In this document: positions 14,882-23,805 of the stretch, one piece after another | How positions within the stretch are numbered: the stretch's first letter is position 1 | Layout: each line of letters starts with the position of its first letter | Assembly: GCF_900291015.1 (NCBI RefSeq) | Contig: NZ_OLKL01000048.1 | Span: forward strand, 163,700-227,699 | From: Pseudomonas persica | GTDB taxonomy: Bacteria > Pseudomonadota > Gammaproteobacteria > Pseudomonadales > Pseudomonadaceae | Direction: 5' to 3' | DNA length: 64,000 nt | Notes under the pieces: model-generated | The model's database searches: none | Seen by the model: the letters and a program-made list of their open reading frames with translations, nothing else | Told to the model about the DNA's origin: nothing | Made by a program: the position numbers and the translations under genes

Positions 14882-16033
14882 ATGAAATCTGCCCTGCGCC
14901 ATCTGGCCTGGACACTCCCGGCGCTGGCCCTGCTGGCCGGTTGCAACGGTGGCGAAAGCGCCAAACCCGAGCCCCATGCCATCGCCACCTATGCCAATGC
15001 CTCCTGGCAGGACTTGCCCACCGTCAGCGACAGCGACCTGGTAGCGGGCTTCCAGGCCTGGCGCAACGGCTGTGAAAAGCTCAAGCGCGACACCGTCTGG
15101 GCCAGCACCTGCGAAACAGCCGCCAGCGTGCCCGACAATGCCTTGCAGGTACGCGCCTTCCTGCAACAGAACCTGCAGGTATACGGCCTGCGTTCAGCCG
15201 AAAACAATGCCAACGGCCTGATCACCGGTTACTACGAGCCGGTCTACCCTGGCAGCCTGAGCCAATCGGCGACCAACCACGTGGCGGTTTACGGCATCCC
15301 CGAAGACATGATCGTGGTCGACCTGGCCAGTGTGTACCCCGAACTCAAGGGCAAACGCCTGCGTGGTCGCCTCGATGGCCGGGTGCTCAAGCCTTACGAC
15401 ACCGCCGAGGTGATCAACCGTGACGGCGTCAAGGCACCGGTGCTGGCCTGGCTGACCGACCCGATGGACCTGCAGTTCCTGCAGATCCAGGGTTCCGGCC
15501 GGGTTCAACTGGAAGATGGCCGCCAACTGCGCCTGGGTTACGCCGACCAGAACGGCCACCCCTACCGGCCGATCGGGCGCTGGCTGGTGGAACAGGGCCA
15601 GTTGAAGAAGGAAGAAGTGAGCATGGGCGCCATTCATGCCTGGGCCCAGGCCAATCCGCAACGGGTACCGGAACTGCTCGCCAGCAACCCCAGCTACGTG
15701 TTCTTCAGCACCCGCCCGGACAGCAACGAAGGGCCACGCGGTTCGCTGAACGTGCCGCTGACCGCTGGCTACAGCGTGGCCATCGACCGCAAAGTGATTC
15801 CGCTGGGCAGCCTGCTGTGGCTATCCACCACACGCCCGGACGGTACCCCGGTGGTGCGCCCGGTGGGTGCTCAGGATACCGGCGGGGCAATTACCGGCGA
15901 GGTGCGCGCCGACCTGTTCTGGGGCACCGGGCCGGAGGCCGGAGAACTGGCCGGGAACATGAAGCAGCAGGGCCAGATCTGGATGCTGTGGCCCAAGGGC
16001 AAGCCGCTGCCTGAAGTACCTAAAGTGCCTTGA
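14882..16033 (+). CDS. mltA: Membrane-bound lytic murein transglycosylase A
   Basis: The 383-residue lipoprotein (lipobox LLAGC, Cys about residue 21) cleaves peptidoglycan glycan strands to 1,6-anhydromuropeptides. The MltA domain includes GLITGYYEP and LQIQGSGRV, and the C-terminal 3D domain carries AQDTGGAITGEVRADLFWG, which contains the catalytic aspartate region. The frame is open from 14855, but MKSALRHLAW at 14882 follows AGGAA and starts the signal peptide. Confidence 0.93.
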   Translation: MKSALRHLAWTLPALALLAGCNGGESAKPEPHAIATYANASWQDLPTVSDSDLVAGFQAWRNGCEKLKRDTVWASTCETAASVPDNALQVRAFLQQNLQVYGLRSAENNANGLITGYYEPVYPGSLSQSATNHVAVYGIPEDMIVVDLASVYPELKGKRLRGRLDGRVLKPYDTAEVINRDGVKAPVLAWLTDPMDLQFLQIQGSGRVQLEDGRQLRLGYADQNGHPYRPIGRWLVEQGQLKKEEVSMGAIHAWAQANPQRVPELLASNPSYVFFSTRPDSNEGPRGSLNVPLTAGYSVAIDRKVIPLGSLLWLSTTRPDGTPVVRPVGAQDTGGAITGEVRADLFWGTGPEAGELAGNMKQQGQIWMLWPKGKPLPEVPKVP

Positions 16034-16047
16034 TCGGCGCTGGATTG

Positions 16048-16330
16048 TTCGCGGGTAAACCCGCTCCCACAGGATCACCACAGGTCTTGAGAGCCGTGAA
16101 GTACCTGTGAGAGATGGCCCAGCCCTTTGGGCTGCGCTGTCGCATAGAGAACTGAATTCGCAAGCGGTCCGTGCATCCTGTGGGAGCGGCTTTAGCCGCG
16201 AAGAATTCAACGCGGTGCATGGCACCGGCTGCGCCGGTGTTCGCGGCTAAAGCCGCTCCCACAGGGGCCCTGCTAATTCAACGAGTTATGTGCAGTTCTA
16301 TGAGAGCGGGTTCACCCGCGAAGAAGGCGA
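16048..16330. repeat. REP cluster
   Basis: A single main-type REP lies at 16048-16073. A perfect inverted pair of a variant (GTGGGAGCGGCTTTAGCCGCGA) has arms at 16177-16201 and 16241-16265. Another single REP (GAGAGCGGGTTCACCCGCGAAG) is at about 16301-16324. These fill the gap between mltA and the MAPEG gene; no gene is seen there. Confidence 0.85.
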
Positions 16331-16337
16331 CGCAGTC

Positions 16338-16724
16338 TCAGATCGAAACCACGAAGAACGCCACGATCATCGCCATCCCGGCAAACCACACCAGCGACCG
16401 CAGCATGGCCCAATCGGCCAGGTAGCAAATGATGTAAAGCAGCCGACTGGTGATGTACATCACCCCCAGCACATCCTGGGTCACCTGCTCGGCATTGCCG
16501 ACGATGTCCGCCACCAGCACCGCCGCGGCAAATGCCGGAAAGGCCTCGAAACTGTTCTGCTGGGCAGCATGCGCGCGCCGCGGCAGGCCGGACAGGGTAT
16601 CCAGGAACGCACGCGGGTCGTGGTTGTCGCGCAGGCGGAAGCGGCCACTGCTGACTTTGGCGATCAACGCACACAATGGCGGCAAGAACAGCGCAATCAG
16701 GATGCACCACAGGGCAACGGTCAT
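16338..16724 (-). CDS. MAPEG-family membrane protein
   Basis: The 128-residue protein has four predicted membrane spans: one at the N terminus (ALWCILIALFLPPLCALIA), two in the middle and one at the C terminus. Between the first two lies HDPRAFLDTLSGLPRRAHAAQQNSFEAF, with the RAxxAxxNxxE pattern of MAPEG proteins (glutathione- or eicosanoid-related membrane proteins). Bacterial members are mostly of unknown role. The ATG follows AAGGAG. It is 28 bp from the EamA gene on the same strand. Confidence 0.85.
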   Translation of the reverse strand: MTVALWCILIALFLPPLCALIAKVSSGRFRLRDNHDPRAFLDTLSGLPRRAHAAQQNSFEAFPAFAAAVLVADIVGNAEQVTQDVLGVMYITSRLLYIICYLADWAMLRSLVWFAGMAMIVAFFVVSI

Positions 16725-16752
16725 GGACAGGACTCCTTGTTCAGTCTTCGGA

Positions 16753-17586
16753 TCAAAGCTTCATTACCAGCATGCCGGCCAACACCAGCCCGCAAGCTAG
16801 GAGTCTCGGCCGGCCAAAAGGTTCTTTCAGGTAGCGCATGCCCAGCAGCACCACCAGGATCACGCTCAACTCGCGCAGTGCCGCCGCCTCGGCCACCGAC
16901 CCCAGGTGCATGGCCCACAACACCAGCGCGTAACTGAGCAATACGCACAACCCCACCGCCAACCCCAGGCGCCACTGCAGGCGCCAGAACAGCACGAATG
17001 GCGCACGCCGCGCCACGCTGGCCAGCAAGGGGAAGGGCCAGGCGCTGAGCAAGGTCAGCCACACCAGGTAATCCCAGGGCTTGCCCCACAAGCGCACGGC
17101 CTGGCCGTCGAACCAGGTGTAGCACCCGATGCACAGCCCAATCAGGGCGACCACCGGCAGCATTGACCAGGGCAACCGGTCACCGCCGCCGCCCTGCCAC
17201 AACAGGCAAGCCATGCCACAGGGGATCAGCAGGATGCCGATAATCTGCTGCTGGCTCAGCGACTCGCCGGCAAAGGCCAGGGTCAGCCCCAGCACCACCA
17301 GCGGCGACAGCCCGCGCATCAGAGGATAGACCAGCCCCAGGTCGCCCACGCGGTACGCCTGGATCAGCAGGAAGCGGTACAACTGCTCGGCCAGCGCCGA
17401 AGCCAGCAGCCAGGGCCAGATGTTGTCCGGCGGCACCTCGACGAAGGGCACTGCAAGCACGGCAAAGGCCAGCGCCACCGTGTCCATGCTGGCAATCACC
17501 AGCAGGCGCTCGCCGCTGAATTTGATCAGGGTATTCCAGGTCGCATGTAGCAGGGCAGCGACCAGCACCAGGGAAGTTGCCAACAC
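16753..17586 (-). CDS. EamA/DMT-family permease
   Basis: The 277-residue protein is almost entirely hydrophobic with about ten membrane spans and the internal duplication typical of the drug/metabolite transporter superfamily; the C-terminal half ends in LKEPFGRPRLLACGLVLAGMLVM, near the usual E-x-P motif of EamA repeats. No ATG lies at the expected N terminus; GTG at 17586, preceded by GAGGA, starts the first span directly (a TTG follows at 17583). Substrate unknown. Confidence 0.82.
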   Translation of the reverse strand: MLATSLVLVAALLHATWNTLIKFSGERLLVIASMDTVALAFAVLAVPFVEVPPDNIWPWLLASALAEQLYRFLLIQAYRVGDLGLVYPLMRGLSPLVVLGLTLAFAGESLSQQQIIGILLIPCGMACLLWQGGGGDRLPWSMLPVVALIGLCIGCYTWFDGQAVRLWGKPWDYLVWLTLLSAWPFPLLASVARRAPFVLFWRLQWRLGLAVGLCVLLSYALVLWAMHLGSVAEAAALRELSVILVVLLGMRYLKEPFGRPRLLACGLVLAGMLVMKL

Positions 17587-17633
17587 GCCTTGTTGTCCTC
17601 GTGGCTTTTTATGGCTGGGACTATATAGCGTTC

Positions 17634-17654
17634 GGGGGCCGCTGTGCGGCCCCC
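17634..17654. repeat. GGGGCCGC-TGT-GCGGCCCC hairpin
   Basis: A near-perfect short GC hairpin in the divergent gap between the EamA and antiporter genes. Related hairpins occur at 6925, 20575 and 51781, often beside REPs or gene ends. Confidence 0.7.
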
Positions 17655-17776
17655 TTACATGGGAACGATTCAAACGACTCTGGTCAAACCCTGTGTCCCG
17701 AACCCGCGCCAGGTCATCAAAGAACTGCCCGAGCCATTCGGGTTACGACTTGGAAGCCACTGTTACAGGATTCGGG

Positions 17777-19012
17777 ATGCTTGAACTAGTTGCCGCGTTT
17801 ATCTGCCTCACCACCCTCCTCACCTATGTAAATTACCGTTTCATCGGCCTGCCGCCCGCCATCGGCGTGATGGTCACGGCGCTGCTGTTCTCCCTGATGC
17901 TGCAGGGCCTGAGCCTGATCGGCTTCCCCGGTCTGGAAGCACGCGTCGAAGGGCTGATGAACCAGATCGACTTCAACGACCTGCTGATGCACTGGATGCT
18001 GGCGTTCCTGCTGTTCGCCGGTGCCTTGCACGTCAACCTCTCCGACCTGCGCAGCTACCGCTGGCCCATCGGCCTGCTGGCCACCGTCGGCGTGCTGATT
18101 GCCACCGTGGTCATCGGCTACCTGTCGCACTGGGTGTTCGCCCTGTTCGGCTGGCAGGTACCGCTGATCTATTGCCTGTTGTTCGGTGCGCTGATCTCGC
18201 CCACCGACCCGATTGCCGTGCTGGGCGCGCTGCGTACCGCCAATGCCTCCAAACCGCTGAAAACCACCATCGTCGGCGAGTCGCTGTTCAACGATGGCAC
18301 CGCGGTGGTGGTGTTCACCGTGTTGCTGGGCATCATCCGGCTGGGCGAAACACCGAGCATGGCCGACACGGCGCTACTGTTCGCCCGCGAGGCCATCGGC
18401 GGCGTGCTGTTCGGCGGCCTGATCGGCTACGCCACCTACCGCATGATCAAGAGCGTCGAGCAGTACCAGGTGGAGGTGATGCTGACCCTGGCGTTGGTCA
18501 TCGGTGGCTCGGCGATGTGCTACGAGCTGCACGTTTCGGCGCCGATCGCCATGGTGGTGGCCGGGCTGATCATCGGCAACCTGGGGCGCAACCTGGCGAT
18601 GAACGACATGACCCGTCGCTACATGGACGGTTTCTGGGAGCTGATCGACGACATGCTAAACGCCCTGCTGTTCGCGTTGATCGGCCTGGAACTGTTGCTG
18701 CTGCCATTCAACTGGATGCACCTGGCGGCCGGTGGCGTGCTGGCGCTGGCGGTGCTGCTGTCGCGCCTGCTGACCGTGGCCCCGGCGATCGTGCTGCTGC
18801 GGCGCTGGCGCCCGGTGCCCAAGGGCACGGTGCGGGTGCTGACCTGGGGTGGCCTGCGCGGTGGGGTGTCGGTAGCCCTGGCGCTGTCGCTGCCGCTGGG
18901 CGAGGAGCGTGACCTGCTGCTGTCGATCACCTACATCGTCGTGCTGTCGTCGATCCTGGTGCAGGGGTTGAGCATCGGGCGGGTGGTGCGCAAGGTCAGC
19001 GCTCAGCCTTGA
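17777..19012 (+). CDS. NhaP-type Na+(K+)/H+ antiporter (CPA1 family)
   Basis: The 411-residue inner-membrane protein has about 12 predicted spans and the CPA1 hallmarks ISPTDPIAVLG (ion-binding DP) and GESLFNDGTAVVVF, plus TWGGLRGGVSVALAL late in the protein. It exchanges protons for monovalent cations. The frame is open far upstream, but MLELVAAFICLTT at 17777 begins the first span. The ion cannot be told from sequence. Confidence 0.9.
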   Translation: MLELVAAFICLTTLLTYVNYRFIGLPPAIGVMVTALLFSLMLQGLSLIGFPGLEARVEGLMNQIDFNDLLMHWMLAFLLFAGALHVNLSDLRSYRWPIGLLATVGVLIATVVIGYLSHWVFALFGWQVPLIYCLLFGALISPTDPIAVLGALRTANASKPLKTTIVGESLFNDGTAVVVFTVLLGIIRLGETPSMADTALLFAREAIGGVLFGGLIGYATYRMIKSVEQYQVEVMLTLALVIGGSAMCYELHVSAPIAMVVAGLIIGNLGRNLAMNDMTRRYMDGFWELIDDMLNALLFALIGLELLLLPFNWMHLAAGGVLALAVLLSRLLTVAPAIVLLRRWRPVPKGTVRVLTWGGLRGGVSVALALSLPLGEERDLLLSITYIVVLSSILVQGLSIGRVVRKVSAQP

Positions 19013-19126
19013 GATATTCGGGCCATATTGTTTGACGAACGGTTAGCCAAGGTTTGTAGGGAGAGGCGCAAAACGGCGATCATGTACGCGGCGAGAGAAG
19101 CAGGATCGTCACGCACTTTTCGTACA

Positions 19127-19858
19127 CTAATCGGCCACACAGCACTTTCTCAGAAAATCACCGCCGCTGGAAATGACGGCCCGGTAGAGATTGAACAGCT
19201 CCGAGTCCTGAGCCCATATACCCTCAAGCCTCCCAGAATCGAGGCTGTACAGATCACAACCCGGGGTAAACATGATCAGCGGTGAATGGGTTGCGATGAT
19301 GAACTGCGCACCTTGTTCAGCCAAATAGCAGATTCTCGCAATGAAGTTAAGCTGCCGCTGCGCGGATAGCGAAGCCTCGGGCTCATCGAGGATATACAGG
19401 CCATTCCCTTTGAAGCGGACTTGGTAAAGGGCCTCCATGGCTTCACCATGGGACATCTCATGAAGATCTCGCCCCCCGTAGTAGGTGTTGATCTTCGGAT
19501 CGAAACTGTTGCTAGCATCCAACGCACGGATTTCAGTGGTCACATTATAAAAACTTTCAGCACGGTAAAAGAAAAGATCTTTTTCCTTACGATAGCCTTT
19601 GACTAAACGTAGCGATCGGTGCAGATCGGAATGAGTATCCTCCGTCTTGAAGTTAAAGTTTCTGCCTCCACCTTCGGGATTGCAGCCAAGTTTAATGGCG
19701 ATAGCCTCAAGCAAAGTTGATTTACCTGAGCCATTTTCCCCAAGAACAATTGAAATATTGTTCTTTAAAACCCATGGAAAAACACCAGACAACATATCGG
19801 GCGCTTCACAGCCTGGCTTGAGCGCAATTTCTCTTAAAAAAAGTTCACTCAGTGACAT
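19127..19858 (-). CDS. Small AAA/ABC-type ATPase (COG3910-like), function unknown
   Basis: The 243-residue soluble ATPase has Walker A GENGSGKST (40-48), an ABC-like signature SHGEA (136-140), Walker B LYILDEPEA (154-162) and the switch histidine in IATHSPL (190-193). The layout with NPEGGGRNF after Walker A matches the predicted-ATPase family COG3910, related to RecF/SMC-type ATPases; no member's function is known to me. ATG at 19858 follows GGAGG. The gene is visibly AT-richer than its neighbours, and its start overlaps the end of the upstream membrane-protein ORF, which suggests transfer as a pair. Confidence 0.85.
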   Translation of the reverse strand: MSLSELFLREIALKPGCEAPDMLSGVFPWVLKNNISIVLGENGSGKSTLLEAIAIKLGCNPEGGGRNFNFKTEDTHSDLHRSLRLVKGYRKEKDLFFYRAESFYNVTTEIRALDASNSFDPKINTYYGGRDLHEMSHGEAMEALYQVRFKGNGLYILDEPEASLSAQRQLNFIARICYLAEQGAQFIIATHSPLIMFTPGCDLYSLDSGRLEGIWAQDSELFNLYRAVISSGGDFLRKCCVAD

Positions 19859-20088
19859 ATTGACCTCCGTATACGAGCGATTGATTGATCGGCACCCATG
19901 AGAGACATCGAAACAATCCCTAAATACCCCATGTATACTATTATTTTCGAACCAAACATCTTTGGCTCTTCCACACCAACATACCAAGACACTAAAACCA
20001 TGCCCAATGACAGCGCAAACTCTGGCACAAAAGAAACCATCGCCCACCACCTGTCAAAGATGAACCTCGCCTGCGCCGAAGCAGACAC
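19849..20088 (-). CDS. Small membrane protein upstream of the ATPase (tentative)
   Basis: This 79-codon frame encodes two likely membrane spans (WAMVSFVPEFALSLGMVLVS and IIVYMGYLGIVSMSLMG) and a basic C terminus (ARIRRS). It ends at 19849 inside the ATPase start region (TGA at 19851-19849, ATG at 19858-19856), so translation could be coupled. The GTG at 20088 lacks a good ribosome binding site; the ATG 16 codons later (MVSFVPEF) is an alternative. No homologue is recognised; the hydrophobic pattern and the overlap are the only support. Confidence 0.5.
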   Translation of the reverse strand: MSASAQARFIFDRWWAMVSFVPEFALSLGMVLVSWYVGVEEPKMFGSKIIVYMGYLGIVSMSLMGADQSIARIRRSICH

Positions 20089-20574
20089 GCAGCTATAAAC
20101 AGATTTTCACCATGCCAAGCATCGGAAATTCAGCAACATCCTTGCACCGACTCAGTATTGTCGAATTGGCACGTTTGTACATGATCGTTTTTGATGTATT
20201 AGTATCAAAGTTTTGCACAAGAAGACGGACTGGGGCTTCCTGGTGCTAATCGAGCAAGCGACAAAATCCGTCGCGATATCTCTAGTACGCTGCTCAACGC
20301 TACGTGCCAAATGTCATTGTCTGCTTGCTGCGACGCAGTAGCATGCGTCTGCCGCTGTCGATCCGGTTCGGGATTTGCGTTGTGCGTGGTCCGCGCTAAG
20401 CGCTGGGACCCTGAGGCCGCTTGGCGGCCTGCTGGGGAATTAATTGACCTGACATTGCATCAGGACAGAGCGCGGTCCGCACTGGCACTGCAATAAGTGA
20501 GGCTTACCAGCAAGAAAGCCCAAAGCCCTTCTCCCCTCCGAAATCCGAGGTCAGCGCACAGTCTTGAGCATGCG
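20089..20574. other. Gene-free AT-richer stretch
   Basis: About 490 bp without a convincing gene on either strand. The left part is AT-rich and probably holds the promoter of the leftward membrane-protein/ATPase pair; the right part returns to normal GC. No tRNA, integrase remnant or direct repeat was recognised. Confidence 0.6.
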
Positions 20575-20593
20575 GGGGCCGATGTGCGGCCCC
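20575..20593 (-). terminator. GC hairpin after the thioesterase gene
   Basis: GGGGCCG and CGGCCCC pair around ATGTG just past the thioesterase stop codon. There is no U tract, so termination is only likely, not certain. Confidence 0.5.
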
Positions 20594-20601
20594 TGAAACC
20601 G

Positions 20602-21003
20602 TCATTCCACTGCCGAATCCGGAAACTGGTCCTGGATGTACTTGATCTCGGTACGCCCATGCGCTGCCGGCAACCCGTCCTCGCCAAGGTTGACGAAGAC
20701 CATCCTGTCGACCGTAAGGATGGCCTTGCGGGTGATCTTGTTGCGCACTTCGCACTTGAGGGTGATCGAGGTGCGGCCGAACTCGGTGGCGGTAATGCCC
20801 AGCTCGATGATGTCGCCCTGGCGCGAGGCACTGACGAAGTTGATTTCCGAGATGTACTTGGTCACCACGCGCTGGTTGCCCAGCTGGACGATGGCGTAGA
20901 TCGCCGCCTCTTCGTCGATCCAGCGCAACAGGCTGCCACCGAACAGGGTGCCATTGGGGTTGAGGTCTTCGGGCTTAACCCACTTGCGGGTATGAAAGTT
21001 CAT
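20602..21003 (-). CDS. Acyl-CoA thioesterase, hotdog fold (YciA-like)
   Basis: The 133-residue protein has the hotdog signature NPNGTLFGGSLLRWIDEEA, including the catalytic-region Asp in WIDE, followed by the VTKYISEINF strand. YciA/BACH-type enzymes hydrolyse acyl-CoA esters in the cytoplasm. ATG at 21003 follows CAGGAG. It is divergent from sahH and stands alone. Confidence 0.85.
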   Translation of the reverse strand: MNFHTRKWVKPEDLNPNGTLFGGSLLRWIDEEAAIYAIVQLGNQRVVTKYISEINFVSASRQGDIIELGITATEFGRTSITLKCEVRNKITRKAILTVDRMVFVNLGEDGLPAAHGRTEIKYIQDQFPDSAVE

Positions 21004-21106
21004 CTGTACTCCTGACCTGCCTGGCTAACGTGTAGCAATGATGGCAGAGCGACCGCTGTCGCTCCATTGAACATCGACTATCGTCGCGATTAATCGACAG
21101 AAGACC

Positions 21107-21135
21107 TTGGGCAAGCCGACGGGCGCGGCTATAAT
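21107..21135 (+). promoter_or_regulatory. Sigma-70-type promoter of sahH
   Basis: A consensus -10 TATAAT (21130-21135) lies 17 bp from TTGGGC (21107-21112). Transcription from here would start near 21142 and include the whole riboswitch. Confidence 0.7.
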
Positions 21136-21183
21136 CTCCGCCGCTTCACATGGCCGCCCACAGCGGCGCCATGCCCGCCACCC

Positions 21184-21298
21184 GTCCGAGGGGCGCTGCA
21201 GCAGGCTAGGCCTGTCAGGCTCGGATGGGGCGTTGCTCGCTCTCGCGGGCGCTTAACGCACAACGGCGCCCATTCGCACACTACGAATGGAGGCTCTC
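21184..21298 (+). promoter_or_regulatory. SAH riboswitch with Shine-Dalgarno-sequestering hairpin
   Basis: The segment contains CCGAGGGGCGCTGCAGC, CAGGCTCGGA and AACGGCGCC in the order of the S-adenosylhomocysteine riboswitch upstream of sahH in Pseudomonas. GGGCGC (21191-21196) can pair with GCGCCC (21266-21271) as P1. Downstream, CCATTCG (21270-21276) can pair with CGAATGG (21284-21290), covering two bases of the GGAGG ribosome binding site (21289-21293). C21270 and C21271 are needed by both helices, so SAH-stabilised P1 would weaken the sequestering hairpin and turn translation on. Confidence 0.9.
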
Positions 21299-22708
<1,410 letters not shown>

Positions 22709-22712
22709 GCGA

Positions 22713-22849
22713 CAAGCTTCAAGCGGCAAGCAAAGGCAGACCGTGCCATTGCCGCTTGCAGCTCAGGCAGCAAAGATCTTGAACGATGCCCAAGCCAGAC
22801 CGGCCATCACCGATCTGGCTTTTACTTGCAGCTTGCCGCTTGAAGCTTG
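22713..22849. repeat. 19-bp perfect inverted repeat in the sahH-metF gap
   Basis: CAAGCTTCAAGCGGCAAGC (22713-22731) and GCTTGCCGCTTGAAGCTTG (22831-22849) are perfect reverse complements. A further GCCGCTTGCAGC lies between. It can fold into a long hairpin in a sahH-metF transcript and ends 19 bp before the metF start. Confidence 0.85.
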
Positions 22850-22867
22850 CTGCTAGAGGAACGCCTG

Positions 22868-23713
22868 ATGTCCCAGGAACGCCGTTACAGTTTCGAGTTC
22901 TTCCCGACCAAGACCGATGCCGGTCACGAAAAGCTGATGGGCGTCGCCCGCCAGCTGGCCGCCTACAATCCGGACTTCTTCTCCTGCACCTACGGTGCCG
23001 GTGGCTCGACCCGCGACCGCACGCTGAACACCGTGCTGCAGCTGGAAAGCGAAGTGAAGGTACCTGCCGCGCCGCACCTGTCGTGCGTAGGCGACACCAA
23101 GGCCGAACTGCGCACCCTGCTGGCCGAATACAAGGCTGCTGGCATCAAGCGCATCGTCGCCCTGCGTGGCGACCTGCCATCAGGCATGGGCATGGCCAGT
23201 GGCGAACTGCGCTACGCCAGTGACCTGGTCGAATTCATCCGCCAGGAAACCGCCGATCACTTCCACCTGGAAGTGGCCGCCTATCCGGAGATGCACCCAC
23301 AAGCCCGCAACTTCGAGGCTGACCTGGGCAACTTCGTGCACAAGGTCAAGGCCGGTGCCGACAGCGCCATCACCCAGTATTTCTTCAACGCCGACAGCTA
23401 CTTCTACTTCGTCGAGCGCGCGCAGAAGCTGGGCGTGGACATCCCGGTGGTGCCCGGCATCATGCCTATCACCAACTACAGCAAGCTGGCGCGCTTCTCC
23501 GATGCCTGTGGCGCCGAGATCCCACGCTGGATCCGCAAGCAGCTGGAAGCCTATGCCGACGACACCGCCAGCATCCAGGCATTCGGCGAAGAAGTGATCA
23601 CCCGCATGTGCGAGCAGCTGCTGCAAGGCGGCGCACCGGGTCTGCACTTCTATACCTTGAACCAGGCCGAGCCGAGCCTGGCGATCTGGAACAATTTGAA
23701 GCTGCCACGCTGA
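22868..23713 (+). CDS. metF: 5,10-methylenetetrahydrofolate reductase
   Basis: The 281-residue flavoenzyme reduces methylene-THF to methyl-THF for methionine synthesis. The N terminus RRYSFEFFPTKT is the family signature, followed by TYGAGGSTRDRT and the ALRGDLP strand; QYFFNADSYFYFVE and PGIMPI are also typical. ATG at 22868 follows AGAGGAA; the frame is open to 22847 but without a better site. It is the second gene after the SAH riboswitch. Confidence 0.96.
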   Translation: MSQERRYSFEFFPTKTDAGHEKLMGVARQLAAYNPDFFSCTYGAGGSTRDRTLNTVLQLESEVKVPAAPHLSCVGDTKAELRTLLAEYKAAGIKRIVALRGDLPSGMGMASGELRYASDLVEFIRQETADHFHLEVAAYPEMHPQARNFEADLGNFVHKVKAGADSAITQYFFNADSYFYFVERAQKLGVDIPVVPGIMPITNYSKLARFSDACGAEIPRWIRKQLEAYADDTASIQAFGEEVITRMCEQLLQGGAPGLHFYTLNQAEPSLAIWNNLKLPR

Positions 23714-23741
23714 AATTTTTTGCAAAATCTGTTTAAGATTT

Positions 23742-23780
23742 GATTAAGGCTTTGGTCATAGACTAAAGCCTTATTCATTT
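23742..23780 (+). terminator. Probable terminator of metF
   Basis: AAGGCTTTGGTC (23746-23757) pairs with GACTAAAGCCTT (23761-23772), with one G-U pair, followed by ATTCATTTT. Confidence 0.75.
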
Positions 23781-23805
23781 TCCGGTTACACAGGTCTTGC
23801 CTGCC

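Noticed and set aside
19028..19285. 85-codon open frame on the plus strand after the antiporter gene
   Set aside because: It is mostly antisense to the end of the ATPase gene and shows no motif.
20311..20496. 61-codon cysteine-rich open frame in the gene-free stretch
   Set aside because: No ribosome binding site, no family pattern and mixed composition; chance frame.
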